Assembly: GCA_009176605.1 (NCBI GenBank)
Contig: SEYY01024068.1
Coordinates: 115,001 to 135,000 of the forward strand
DNA length: 20,000 nt
Reading direction: 5' to 3'
Source: Armadillidium nasatum
Lineage: Eukaryota; Arthropoda; Malacostraca; Isopoda; Armadillidiidae
In this document: positions 1 to 12,640 of the stretch, one piece after another
Layout of the letters: each line of letters opens with the position of its first letter
Position numbering within the stretch: the first letter of the stretch is position 1
Notes under the pieces: model-generated
Database searches by the model: none
What the model saw: only the letters and a program-made list of their open reading frames with translations
Told to the model about the DNA's origin: nothing
Program-made: the position numbers and the translations under genes

Positions 1-49
1 CAGTTCAAATTAAAAATGCTTTCATCACCGCTGTTCGTCTTCTTGTTCC

Positions 50-1340
<1,291 letters not shown>

Positions 1341-1487
1341 GTGTTTGTGAGCGTGTGTATATGAATAAAAGTCAAAATGGAATCCGGAATATACAAATAT
1401 TTAAGTACAATCAAACCAATTTTTAGTTTCAAAGATATCAAAGATTATTTGCTATTTCACAGGATACAGGAAAATGAAAATTGCTTT

Positions 1488-1602
<115 letters not shown>

Positions 1603-1605
1603 TTA

Positions 1606-1658
1606 TTTTTTTTTTTTTTTTAAAAATAAATGAATAAAAAATTTTTTTTTTTTTTTTT
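1606..1658. repeat. Poly(T)-rich low-complexity stretch
   Basis: Two T homopolymers (16 and 17 bases) are separated by an A-rich spacer. This could be the antisense of an old poly(A) tail, but no element body adjoining it is recognised. Confidence 0.8.
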
Positions 1659-1728
1659 GATATTTCTGGGGTGTTGGTTATAATAAGTCTTATTTACTCC
1701 TCAGAGGTGTTGTTCATATCCTTGGTGA

Positions 1729-1926
1729 GAATCCCCCCCCTCCAGAGAGGTGGTGGGGGTTTTCCATTCTGCTGTAACAGATTGGAAGAGGAAGGTAACC
1801 CGTGCGTGCCCAGTGAGTCTAGGGGTAAAGAAACAACCATTTAAATTATCTTTGTTTAAAAGAAGAATTATTAAATTTAGCCAAGACTCAGTTTTAGTAT
1901 TTGCAGTTCTCGTGGGTTATATGTAG
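1729..1926 (+). other. Unrecognised 66-codon open stretch, possible exon or coding remnant
   Basis: The frame is open from 1729 to a TAG at 1924-1926. Its residues include SREVVGVFHSAVTDWKRKV, then a basic stretch with KKQPFKLSLFKRR. The base composition is less AT-rich than its surroundings. A 15-nt pyrimidine-rich run ending in CAG at 1743-1745 would make a plausible splice acceptor just before AGAGGTGG, giving an exon of about 1746-1926. No family is recognised. The open frame may be chance, because a 60-codon run is not rare in 20 kb. The only support is composition and the acceptor-like tract. Confidence 0.15.
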
Positions 1927-2084
1927 GCCACAAGCGTTTTTTTCACCAGTTTCTAAATGGATGATAAATTATAAATAATAATAATTTTAACATTACAAAA
2001 ATGAAGTAGTTACTGAGGTAAAATACTAACTTTTTTTATTCATTTGAAAATGGTTGACTTTTTGAGGTCAACAAAGGAAACCAG

Positions 2085-2120
2085 AATGTTTTTTTTTTTT
2101 TTTTTTTAATTTTTTTTTTA
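2085..2120. repeat. Poly(T)-rich stretch
   Basis: Two T homopolymers of roughly 19 and 11 bases are separated by AA, about 30 bp upstream of a (TA)n array. The region 1927-2148 shows no gene. Confidence 0.8.
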
Positions 2121-2146
2121 AATTACAATAACGTACTTTTATTTAC

Positions 2147-3311
<1,165 letters not shown>

Positions 3312-3351
3312 TATGGGTTCCCAACCTTTTTTTTTTTTTTTTTTTGCTTGT

Positions 3352-3957
3352 GACCCCCTGAGTACTAACTTTACATATGTGAACCCTCGGAGTCCTAACT
3401 TTAAGTATGTGGACCCTCTGAATCCTAACTTTAAGTATGTGGACCCTCTGAATCCTAACTTTAAGTATGTGGACCCTCTGAGTCCTAACTTTAAGTATGT
3501 GGACCCTCTGAGTCCTAACTTTAAGTATGTGGACCCTCTGAATCCTAACTTTAAATATACGGACCCTCTGAGCCCTAACTTTAAGTATGTGGACCCTCTG
3601 AGTCCTAACTTTAAGTATGTGGACCCCCTAAGTCTCAACTTTACGAATGTGGATCCCCTGAGTTCTTACTTTAAGTATGTGGACCATATGAGTTCTAACT
3701 TTACGTATGTGAACCCCTTGAGTCTTGACCTTACGTATGTGGACCCCCTGTGTCTTAACATTACGTATGCGGACCCTTGAGTTTTAACTTTGAGTATGTG
3801 GACCCCCTGAGTCCTAACTTTACATATGTGGACCCCTTGAATCCTAACTTTAAGTATGTGGACCCTCTGAGTATCCTAACTTTAAGTATGTGGACCCTCT
3901 GAATCCTAACTTTAAGTATGTGGACCCTCTGAATCCTAACTTTAAGTATGTGGACCC
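3352..3957. repeat. 30-bp minisatellite, about 20 units
   Basis: Tandem units of about 30 bp with consensus GTGGACCCTCTGAGTCCTAA followed by CTTTAAGTAT. The inner units are nearly identical, and the units toward 3640-3840 are more diverged. A one-base deletion near 3777 and a two-base insertion near 3874 shift the period locally. Because 30 is divisible by 3, the array stays open as a decapeptide repeat (YVDPLSPNFK) on the plus strand for 3298-3780. I read this as a by-product, not a protein. The array sits just inside the left end of the hAT-like element and shares GTGGACCCC with the right subterminal region (4832-4840). Confidence 0.95.
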
Positions 3958-4185
3958 CTAAATACTCATTTGTAATATTACTAAATTAATATTTATTTGT
4001 AGATTATTAAGAGCTAATAATTAATCCAATATAACATAAAAAATCTAAATTTCAAATTTGAAAATTTTAATTGATAAAACTTAAACATATTTTTGCATTA
4101 AATGGTAGAATTAGTAAAAAAAAAAATATAAAATTAAAATTATTTCAAGAGCATAAGTTTATTCCTGATACTATTAAACAGGATC

Positions 4186-4446
4186 GCTACTAATAGGCCC
4201 TATCATTGAAATACTAGCAACCTTATCATTCTCCTATAACAGTGGATATTTACATGCAATGTTCCTATTCTTTCATACATCATGCTTAACTTTCTTGAAT
4301 AGACTTCGGACTGTCTCATCAGACCGCAATTCAACAAGTTCCTCTTTTAAATCAATTTTAACATCAGCAACATTTACATCAAATGAATTCAGCACCCAAT
4401 CTGGGATGTTAAGTTCTAGTAGATCTTGAACCGAACTTGCATGTCT
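4186..4446 (-). pseudogene. hAT transposase C-terminal remnant
   Basis: On the minus strand from 4446 the frame reads RHASSVQDLLELNIPDWVL, then NSFDVNVADVKIDLKEELVE and LRSDETVRSLFKK, to a TGA at 4273-4275. The pattern 'L.IP.WV.NPF......D...LQEEL.EL..D...+..F' matches the C-terminal region of ZBED/SCAND3/FAM200-like hAT transposases, just before their 'FW....YP.L...A' block. After the stop a shifted frame gives a weak ACKYPLL. The N-terminal BED finger and the catalytic domain are absent. The call rests on recalled family patterns, not a search. Confidence 0.6.
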
Positions 4447-4960
4447 TCATATTTTTTTTATTTTTTTAAATGATCAATATACACAACGCAATAACGTTCA
4501 ATAACACAAACAAAAGATTGAACCACGACGATGCCAATTACAAACTATAGCATGAAATGACTGACTCTTTCTATATGAGTCGGTGCTTAAATAATGTTTT
4601 TTCCTTCGAGAATTTTTTATGAACAGAAATTTTTTTTACGTCAATTAAAGAGGTTCGAGAAAATCAGAGTATCTTCTAACAGCGAATTTCTATGATATTA
4701 GTTTACCTTATTATTTTTAATTATTATTGATATATTTTATCATGAACCTCTTAGCTCATATTATGAACCCCCGAAAGAACATTCTCCCCTTGAGGACCCC
4801 TCAAATCTTCTCTGGTCCCATGGAGATCCATGTGGACCCCGGTTGGAAAAAGTTGATCTACATTTTTAAATTTGGCAGAATATTATCTTTTTATTTCACA
4901 GTTTGTAAGATATTTTAATGTCTAAATTGAAAGTATGATAGATTTTAATTTGCCAGTGAT

Positions 4961-5429
4961 TCATTTGACATTCTGTTTATGACTAAAAATTTGGGTAATC
5001 ATTGTAAGATTATCTTGTAGATTGAGTATGGATAATTTTCTGAAAAGTGGGCTTGTGTGTTCATAGTAATTGCGTGATCCAGATAATATACGAATTATTT
5101 TTTTATGTATTGTTATTGTGTTATTAAGGGTTGTAACAGGTATACACTTGCACTTCCCCATACCAGTAAATTATGTAGTAGGTGTGAGTAAACAAAGCTG
5201 TGATATAGGTTTTTTAGTACATATTCTTGAATGAAATTTTTTATCTTTAGGAATGCATAGGTAGCATATGCAAGTTTGCATACAAGGATGCAAGGATTGC
5301 AACAAGGATTTGTTTTTTGAAGGAGAACTCATCAAAAATAGCTTCTAATAATTTTGCAGATGTGGCTCGATTTATGATTGTATCTCTTGCCATAACATTT
5401 AGCTTGAAAGGATTTTTAACGTTTGTCAT
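4961..5429 (-). pseudogene. LINE B ORF2 C-terminal region
   Basis: The frame continues after the RT palm with MTNVKNPFKLNVM and TSAKLLEAIFDEFSFKKQ (the 'LG...D..LSW..HI' block of LINEs). A later piece at 4961-5161 carries WGK/MGKCKCIPV, ITIHKKIIRILSGSRNYYEH and SPLFRKLSILNLQD. This last matches the common LINE C-terminal pattern 'W......L..L..+Q++++R+I......HT.PLF..L.IL.L.D'. The two pieces are in different frames and are joined by decayed sequence at 5162-5246. Confidence 0.75.
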
Positions 5430-5470
5430 TATTAAGTATTTGTGTTTTTTGAGAATTCAAAGAAAGCCTG

Positions 5471-6440
5471 CTAGGCCTCTACCCATGTTGCAACATGTTC
5501 TAATACATTATTTTCTTTTGTGTTTAGAGTATTTATATAACGGTCTGTTACTACAATAACGGTATCGTCAGCATACTGAGAGTGTAGAGAATTATGACAA
5601 TTTTGGAAGTCGTTTGTATATATGTTAAAGAATAGTGGTTCCAAAATAGATCCCTGATGCACACCTTGAGAAATTGGAGCGAGGGAGGATGAGACATCTC
5701 CTAATTTCACGTATTGTGTTCTACCAGATAAGTATGACTAGTAACAGATTATGGAGTCTTTCGAAAAGCCAAGCTTAGTTGTACAGAACAACATCAAATG
5801 CCTTTGGAAAATCTAATAGTAGTAGTATGCATGTTTGTCTGTCGTTTAGTGCTCTATATATTTTTAGTGAGGAGAGTTTTTCGTAAATCCAAACTGAGTC
5901 TGTGAAAGGAGTTCTTTCTCTTAAAAGTAATTTGTAAGTTGTGTATGCACCAGTTTCTCGAATACTTTGCCAATTACATGTAGGATAGAGATCGGACAGA
6001 AGTTATTAGGAACTGCAGTGTCAGCGGTTTTTGGAACGGGAGTAACTCTTGCTATTCTCAGTTCTTCTGGAAAAGGGCTTACCTCAAGTGAAGTATTGTA
6101 AAGGATCACTAATATTGGTGAGATTTCGTTTATGCAGTATTTATAAATCCAGTTTGAAACACAATGAATGTCAGAGTTTTTGTTTTTCAAACTTTTGCAC
6201 ACGACTTCGGAACTTGATATGTTTGTAAAAGAGAATTTTTGACCTTTTGTGCATTTCTATGTAGTCAGTTAAAGACACATTTGTTTGGGAAATTTCTGCT
6301 GCCACTTTAGCTCTTATAGTTGTAAAATAGGAATTCAATTCTTTGACTATGAGTTGCTTATCGGTCACTATTTCGTCTTTAATTTTTATTTCTGGAATTA
6401 CAACTTCATTATTTTTGTGTTAATTTAAGATGTTTTTTTA
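5471..6440 (-). pseudogene. LINE B reverse transcriptase core, broken
   Basis: The linker and RT start (6171-6368) include KELNSYFTTIRAKVA. The fingers at 5921-6202 carry FPEELRIARVTPVPK and NNFCPISILHVIGKVFEKL (the 'NYRPIS.L....K..E+' block with substitutions). The region 5711-5920 between the palm blocks is shifted, encoding DLPKAFD-like residues around 5790-5810 only out of register. The palm at 5471-5710 has GVHQGSILEPLFFNIY (GVPQGS.LGPLLF expected) and QYADDTVIVVTD, with both catalytic aspartates kept. The copy is disabled by frameshifts rather than loss of the active site. Confidence 0.85.
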
Positions 6441-6857
6441 TTAATCTCCACGCTGATTGGGCATCGTTTTGTGTTTGCTTAAACTTGTATTCAAAATAGT
6501 TAGCTTTAGATTTTCTAATTAGCTTTTTCAATAATGAAGAATATAGTATGTGGTGAAAGTTTGCATTGGTATGATGCTTCTCTTAATACTTTCATAGAGT
6601 TTGTGTTTTTTGCCTTATTGAGTTTAGCAATACTTTTGTTAACCATTTATTCATAATTCTTTTTTCTTAGTAGTTTTATGTTTTACGGTAAAGTGTTTGT
6701 AGTAAGTACTGTAGAAATTATGGTTGAATGTTTTGAAATTTTCATCTATTGAAACATAGGCACTGAGTACAAATGAAAAATCTGTTGTCTTTATTTGGAT
6801 TAGAAATTTATTTTTACCAGTCATCAAGTATGAGTCAAAAAGCTATTTTCTTCTGTT

Positions 6858-7540
6858 CTTTTGAAGTAGGTGGTCATTCTAACATTAATGCACAGGAGTA
6901 GTGATCTGAAATATCTGAGTACAATGTATAGGATTTTATTGAATCTTGTTTGTTTAACCATATATGGTCGATTATTGAAGAATGTTGATGTATATTTGAC
7001 CTTGTGATGCTTGTTATGTAATGTACAGAGCCATTTGATGTCATGGTGTTAATTAGTGAATTTATACAAGAGGTAGTGGTATTGCTGGATACGTCGATGA
7101 TGAAGTCCCCAGCTATTACTGAGATTCTACTTTTCAGTGCGGTACTGCAGATTTCGTCGAGTGTCTTTACGAATTTATTTTGCTTCCTTGTGGTGGTAGG
7201 TATATTTCTAAATTAATTAATTTTCATGGTTCCTTCATTGAAGGTTATTGCAAATACCTCTATGTCTTTATTAACAATTGATAGTGTTTCTTTTGCTTTA
7301 AGGCCCTTTTCAATGCATGCGATATTCCTCCCCATCTTTTTTTTCCTTTGCGGTAAACATTGAAGAGTTCATAGTATGTAAGATCGAACAGATCTTTGTT
7401 ATAATTTTTCAAGTATGCCTTCGTAAGCACTATACAAGAAATGTCAAAACTAAAGATAAATAGAAGATTTAAGTCTCATGGCGTTTCGGAAAACTCCTGA
7501 TGTTGAGACATTAATTTGTAACACTCAGTCTTTTTTACAG
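6858..7540 (-). pseudogene. LINE B AP-endonuclease domain, frameshifted
   Basis: This is an exonuclease III-like endonuclease, which nicks target DNA to prime reverse transcription. In order on the minus strand: an N-terminal part with SCIVLTKAYLKNYNKDLFD, where the usual ET(W/Y) motif appears as KA so the metal-binding Glu is replaced by Lys. Then comes a block with IEKGLKAKETLSIV, then AGDFIIDVSSN (GDFN expected, Asn changed to Ile), SIIDHIWLN and YSDISDHYSCALM. The last three match the GDFN, SxIDxI and SDH catalytic boxes. At least two frameshifts (near 7320-7330 and 7210) break the frame. Loss of the Glu and the Asn suggests that the copy could not have been active even before the frameshifts. 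Confidence 0.8.
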
Positions 7541-7545
7541 ATTGC

Positions 7546-7884
7546 TTAATTCATTGGGTAGAAGGAAGAGATATATTTTAATGTTTGAATTGTCAGATAA
7601 ATTGTAATTGTAGCCAATAGACATTGTGTAACTTCGAGATTTCTAGATACTTATATAAAATGTACAGAGATGTTGCATTTGTAGAGAAAGTGTTTGTGTT
7701 AGAATATGAGATACTTGCTGATCAGGAGAATAATGGGCAGTAAATATTTTTATAGACCAAGATTGTGTAGGTTATATTTAAATTTATATAATAGGAGGTG
7801 TTAATTGAGTTCAAACACAGAGGTGTGCAGTGTAGAGTCTATTGCCTCTAGGATTGTATAGTTAGTGAATGAAATGTTAAATTT
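7546..7884. other. AT-rich stretch upstream of LINE B, no gene seen
   Basis: The sequence upstream (in LINE orientation) of the endonuclease remnant shows no ORF1-like zinc knuckles, no promoter motif and no repeat that I recognise. It may be decayed 5' LINE sequence or host DNA. Confidence 0.5.
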
Positions 7885-8115
7885 AAATTAAAGGAGGGAA
7901 GAGAAAGAGACAGATAGAATGAGAGAGAGAGAAGACGGAATTAAAAGAGAGAGAAGATGAAATTAAAAGAGAGAGTGGAGGTGTAATTAAAAAAGAGAGA
8001 GAAGACGTAATTGAAAGAGAGGTGGGAGAGAGAATATGGGATTAAAGGAGAAAGAGCGAAGACGAATTAAGAGAGAAAGAAGTAAATTAAAGAAAAGAGA
8101 AAAGGCAAAATTAAA

Positions 8116-8212
<97 letters not shown>

Positions 8213-8438
8213 AGAAAGAATGAAGATAGAGAGAGACAGACCGACAGTGAGAGAGAGAAGACTGGAATAAAAGATAAAGAGAGAAACAATATGGAATTGG
8301 AAGGGAGAGAGAGAAGAGGAAATTAAAGAGAGATACAGAGAAAAAGAGAATTAAAAGAGAGAAAGATAAGACGGAATTGAAAATGTGTGTGAGAGAGAGA
8401 GAGGACGGAATTAAAAGAGGGAGAGAGAAGAAAGAATT
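7885..8438. repeat. Purine-rich degenerate tandem tract
   Basis: About 550 bp that is almost all A and G on the plus strand. It is built from loosely repeated modules of roughly 20-35 bp in which GACGGAATTAAAA or a variant is followed by GAGAGAGA. A pure (GA)n core lies at 8118-8211. The only regular pyrimidines are the TT of AATTAA. The antisense gives spurious Ser-Leu-rich frames. Confidence 0.9.
8118..8211. repeat. (GA)n microsatellite, about 47 copies
   Basis: A pure alternating G/A run inside the purine-rich tract, bounded by AAAAT on the left and CAGAAAG on the right. Confidence 0.98.
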
Positions 8439-8439
8439 C

Positions 8440-8440
8440 A

Positions 8441-8523
<83 letters not shown>
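8440..8523. repeat. (ATT)n microsatellite, about 28 copies
   Basis: A pure ATT trinucleotide array directly after the purine-rich tract. The 180 bp that follow (8524-8703) are non-repetitive, with no gene seen. Confidence 0.98.
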
Positions 8524-8702
8524 GTGAACATATATAGTTTTTGTAGGGACGTTCCCATGCCCCTTTGTACCCACATGTGTGTATACTGTGTCTCTCGACA
8601 AGTTTGAACCATTTTAAACATATCGTTGCCTGCATCCTTATCCTGAATTCTTTCATTCAATTATATACCTTTTGCTCATTGGTGCTATAATTTTGCTGGG
8701 TA

Positions 8703-9411
<709 letters not shown>

Positions 9412-9413
9412 CT

Positions 9414-9437
9414 CCTCAGGTGGGCAAAGGCCGGAGG
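9414..9437 (-). other. Conserved 3'-terminal box of LINE family A, hairpin-capable
   Basis: CCTCAG, a 12-nt spacer and CGGAGG give 6-bp arms with one mismatch. The same box is a perfect 6-bp hairpin in copy 3 (15420-15443). It is partly kept in copy 4 (19242-19264), where the core CCTCAGGTGGGC survives but the pairing is poor. In the RNA this would lie immediately upstream of the tail, where several CR1/L2-type LINEs carry a stem-loop recognised by their own RT. That role here is inference. Confidence 0.55.
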
Positions 9438-9818
9438 CCTACCAAATTGCACCGGAGTTGCCGACATGTCCAGATACACTGCGTTTGAAAGTAAGCAAGT
9501 CAAAGGAAGTTGGGAAAACAGATAAAGGGAATGTGTTCTAGTCTTTACCAGTAGAGTATATTCAACATTTAGCATAGCGGTTAAGTCTGGGGTCGGAGAG
9601 TTGGACAGAGAAAGGATGAGACTGTGTAGAAAGGCGCTTCGCACGAACTCTTCTCAGTGGAGGAGATATGCCACGAGAGAGTTCAGAAGATCACTGTCCA
9701 TTGTAATAGCGATAGTAAAGAGAGAGAGTGATACAACAATTCGATGGCCAGAAGAGATTGGAGAGAGTTAGTAAGAGCAGGAGAGTTGATGAGAGGAAAA
9801 GCCCTAGACTCCACCTTC

Positions 9819-10232
9819 TCAATTACAGCAATATGAGTAAAACCACCTAATATGTGCGAAGCATACTCCATCCATAAAGGGACGAACAACACCCCTATAG
9901 AGAGCAAGCAACTGGGGTGGCGTGAAATAATTCTGAAGGCGACTCAGAACACGCAACCTCTTAGAAGCTTGTTTAGAGAGAAAAGTAGTGTAATCTTTCC
10001 AAGAAAGATCACGAGAAAAGGATACGCCAAGAATATTAAGAACAGATGAAGGTTTGAGTTGTATGTTTTCGAAGAAGATATCATAGTTGTGTGGAAGATT
10101 GTGCCGAGTGGAGAGATGAAATAACTTAGTTTTTGAGGCATTAAAAACAACCATGTTTTCTCTCCCCCAATTTGAAATTCGTGAAAGTTCATAGGTTAAT
10201 TGCTCCAAGGCTACCCTTCTCAATTCTTTCAA
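9819..10232 (-). pseudogene. LINE A copy 2 reverse transcriptase thumb region
   Basis: This is the longest surviving open stretch of copy 2, about 137 codons. It starts with KELRRVALEQLTYELSRISN, then SNWGRENMVVFNASKTKLFH and LNILGVSFSRDLSWKDY, and continues with KQASKRLRVLSRLQNYFTPP and LALYRGVVRPFMD. It corresponds residue for residue in pattern to the thumb of copies 1 and 4, but with different wording, so copies 2 and 3 form one subfamily and copies 1 and 4 another. It has no start codon of its own and is an internal piece of ORF2. Confidence 0.85.
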
Positions 10233-10794
10233 CTGCTATTGGGAGGGGCGCTTTTCAAACTGGAAGGAGTAAAGAAGGGTGGAGTCATCAGCATAGGAGT
10301 GGATAGGAGGTGAGATAATAGAAAGAAGGTCATTAATAAAAGGCAGAAAAAGTGTTGGGAATAGGACAGAATCCTTGAGGAATACCCCTATTAATAGATT
10401 TAAAGGAAGAACGGTGGCCGTCTACAACAGCAGCTATAGAACGACCTGAAAGGAAATTAGAGAGAAGATCACAAAGAGGAGGATAGATACTGAAAGAGTG
10501 AAGTTTAGAAATCAAAGCTTTGTGCCAGACTCTATCGAAGGTTTCGATATGTCCAGCGCGACAGCAAAGGATTCACCAGAATGCCGAAGAGCTGAGAACA
10601 AAAAGTACGAAAGTACTGAAAGAAGATCACCAGTAGATCGTTTCTTACGAAATCCATACTGGCGATCAGAGATAAGATTAGAAGAATTGAGATGTTTCCA
10701 AATCCCTCTGTTAAGGATAGATTCGGAAACTTTAGAGAGAACGGAGGTCAAAGAAATTGGACGGTAGTTAGAGGGTTGAGAGGGAGAATTAAAG

Positions 10795-11157
10795 TTAGAG
10801 TTGACATTTTTTTTTTTTGTGCAAAATGCCAGAAAGAGCGTGATAAAGAGGGTCCAGAAAGATTATTTCATTTTCTACGGAGAAAAGAGTTTTTAGTGCT
10901 ACGAAGGATAGATTTTGCACGTTTCTGGGATGAAATATAAGTTGCGTGAGTTTCTGAAGTTTGAAGGCAACATCCCTGCGGCGGATAGCACGAGAACAAG
11001 GTTTGTTAGGTTTAGGTTTAGTAGAAGGGAAAGAAAATGGAATGTACGCCTCCATGCCAGAGAAAATCACCTTAGTAATCCGTTCTGCACACTCCGAGGG
11101 ACCCCTCCCTCGGCAGTAATAATCATTCCACGTGAAATCAAAGAAGTACGACCACAA
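10795..11157 (-). pseudogene. LINE A copy 2 endonuclease end and EN-RT linker
   Basis: About 120 codons beginning MWSYFFDFTWNDYYCRGRGP, then SECAERITKVIFSGMEAYIP and a Lys/Pro-rich KPKPNKPCSRAIRRRDVAF. It ends in a Lys run from an A-rich junction. The pattern is the segment of a LINE ORF2 between the endonuclease SDH box and RT. The same segment appears on the opposite strand of copy 3 at 16419-16895, which helps to define the inversion there. Confidence 0.8.
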
Positions 11158-11445
11158 GTCCGACCACTTTACTTTTTGCTAGATTTATCCCCAGTCCTTT
11201 GATTTCATTTCATTTTCATTTCTATATTTTATTCAGAAGTACAATTACAATTTTACAATGTTTCAGTAGGTCCTATTCTATTAAATACAATTTTAATAAT
11301 TAGTTAGCTGTACATTGCTTTGAAAAGGGACTTCTAAGGGGATACACATTAGTTTCCATTGAACCCCAAAGTTTAGTTGATAAAAAGTTCATTAATTTAT
11401 TTTAATAACCATTAAAATACAAATATGATGCATATAATATAACGA

Positions 11446-11447
<2 letters not shown>

Positions 11448-11505
<58 letters not shown>
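11448..11505. repeat. (AAT)n microsatellite, about 19 copies
   Basis: A pure trinucleotide array ending in TATATAA. Confidence 0.97.
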
Positions 11506-11946
11506 TATAAAGGAGTAAAAATAGTAATAATAATGATGATGATTATAGCAAAGCTAATACTAAGAAGAAATGTCAAGTCATGATAAGAATTTTGAGAAAT
11601 ATTGGTAATCTTTCTTTGAGCTTTAATCTTTATTCATTTTTCAGTAACAAAATTCAAATAAGCAATTCGTCGAAAATAGTAATAGTAATAATAAAAATAA
11701 TAATAACAGGAACAGGATTTTAATATTTATTCTACAGCTAATTTCAGTAATAGTAATATAATTAAAGATAAAGTAACGATAAAGTAATAATAATGATAGT
11801 AATAATAAAAGCTAGCAAAAATAGTAAAAATAAATAAATAATAATAATAGTAATAATTATAATAATAGCTAAAAATAGTAACAATAATTAAATTAACAAT
11901 AATAATTATAATAGCTAATAATAGTAACAATAATTAAATTAACAAC

Positions 11947-12008
<62 letters not shown>
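11947..12008. repeat. (AAT)n microsatellite, about 20 copies
   Basis: A pure array following AACAAC at the end of the roughly 45-bp duplication. Confidence 0.97.
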
Positions 12009-12016
<8 letters not shown>

Positions 12017-12336
12017 ATCTCCCGCAGTAATTCTGGAAAAAATAGTACAATATTACTGTTAGTGTATGATATCGCTTGTATTATAGGATTATCTACAACA
12101 TTTATAGTAATAATAAAAACAATAATAATAATAATAATAATTTTGAAGTATGCGTTCTTTATTTCAAGGATAACAAATAGCTGAGTGTAGAAACCAATGG
12201 TTGTTTCAAGGTTTATCTTTGTGGTTATCCACTCTATGTATGAATAATAAACCTTACTTTCCCAAGGAACATAGTTTAAAATAATTGGTACCAGATGTCG
12301 GGTATATGATAGAAAAGAGTTACAGGAATAATAATG

Positions 12337-12379
<43 letters not shown>
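12337..12379. repeat. (AAT)n microsatellite, about 14 copies
   Basis: An array with one early GAT variant, which decays into AAAAT units on its right. Confidence 0.95.
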
Positions 12380-12382
<3 letters not shown>

Positions 12383-12475
12383 TAATAAATAAATAATATA
12401 AAAATAATAAAAAGAATAATCAACAATGATAAAAGTAATAATACTAAGAATAACAATGTGCGTAAAAATATCAGG

Positions 12476-12477
<2 letters not shown>

Positions 12478-12524
<47 letters not shown>
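12478..12524. repeat. (AAT)n microsatellite, about 15 copies
   Basis: A pure array. A shorter (AAT)n at about 12625-12640 then abuts the broken 3' side of LINE family C. Confidence 0.97.
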
Positions 12525-12640
12525 TTAGTACAATCGTTGTGATTAGACTACTGCAACTTCTAATATTAACAATGAAAAGAGAATAATAATATTAACGTTT
12601 TATAATAATATTAAAGAAAGTATTAATAATAATAATAATA

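Larger units (their letters stand above)
3312..4855 (-). mobile_element. Decayed hAT-type DNA transposon
   Basis: The left end reads TATGGGTTCCCAACC and the right end, reverse complemented, reads CAACTTTTTCCAACC. The two 15-mers agree at 9 positions, and both end in CCAACC at the same offset. The phrase 'GGTTCCCAACC' followed by T-rich sequence and 'GTGACCCC' is typical of many animal hAT termini. The 8 bp outside are CTCTATAT (3304-3311) and ATCTACAT (4856-4863), matching at 6 of 8, which fits the 8-bp target duplication of hAT elements after decay. Inside lie a transposase C-terminal scrap on the minus strand and a 30-bp minisatellite near the left end. At about 1.5 kb the element is far too short for a full transposase gene, so it is a deleted copy. 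Terminal decay makes the exact ends uncertain. Confidence 0.6.
4961..7545 (-). mobile_element. LINE family B: near-complete but broken ORF2 (endonuclease plus reverse transcriptase)
   Basis: Reading the minus strand from 7545 down to 4961, the domains come in the canonical non-LTR order. They are an AP-endonuclease (about 6870-7540), an endonuclease-RT linker (6171-6440), RT blocks with PVPK, then GVHQGSIL and QYADDTVI (5471-6202), and a C-terminal region with NPLF-like and IHKKIIRILSG blocks (4961-5429). The element is split by at least five frameshifts and stops. About 2.6 kb is retained, which is close to the usual length of ORF2. No ORF1 (gag-like) is recognised upstream. No 3' simple-repeat tail is visible; the left side runs into AT-rich DNA about 100 bp from the hAT-like element. 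It belongs to a CR1/L2/jockey-like group distinct from family A. Confidence 0.88.
11206..12640. other. AAT-rich low-complexity region, no gene
   Basis: About 1.4 kb dominated by AAT, AGT and AAC trinucleotide variants around several pure (AAT)n cores. A near-exact duplication of roughly 45 bp (about 11865-11905 and 11911-11950) shares ATAGTAACAATAATTAAATT. Stretches at 11206-11440 and 12010-12330 look non-repetitive but contain no recognisable gene. Long frames here are translations of the repeat. Confidence 0.85.

Noticed and set aside
1733-1759. G-quadruplex or regulatory hairpin from the C8 and G5 runs
   Set aside because: Only one run of five G plus scattered GG on one strand, so there are too few tracts, and the pairing is imperfect.
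3352-3957. CRISPR-like array
   Set aside because: The units are directly contiguous with no variable spacers, and the context is an animal genome.
7987-8441. Ser-Leu-rich and poly-Asn or poly-Tyr frames on either strand
   Set aside because: They are translations of the purine-rich tract, (GA)n and (ATT)n.
9852-11202. Plus-strand open frames across LINE A copy 2
   Set aside because: They are shadows of the minus-strand LINE, whose motifs are clear.
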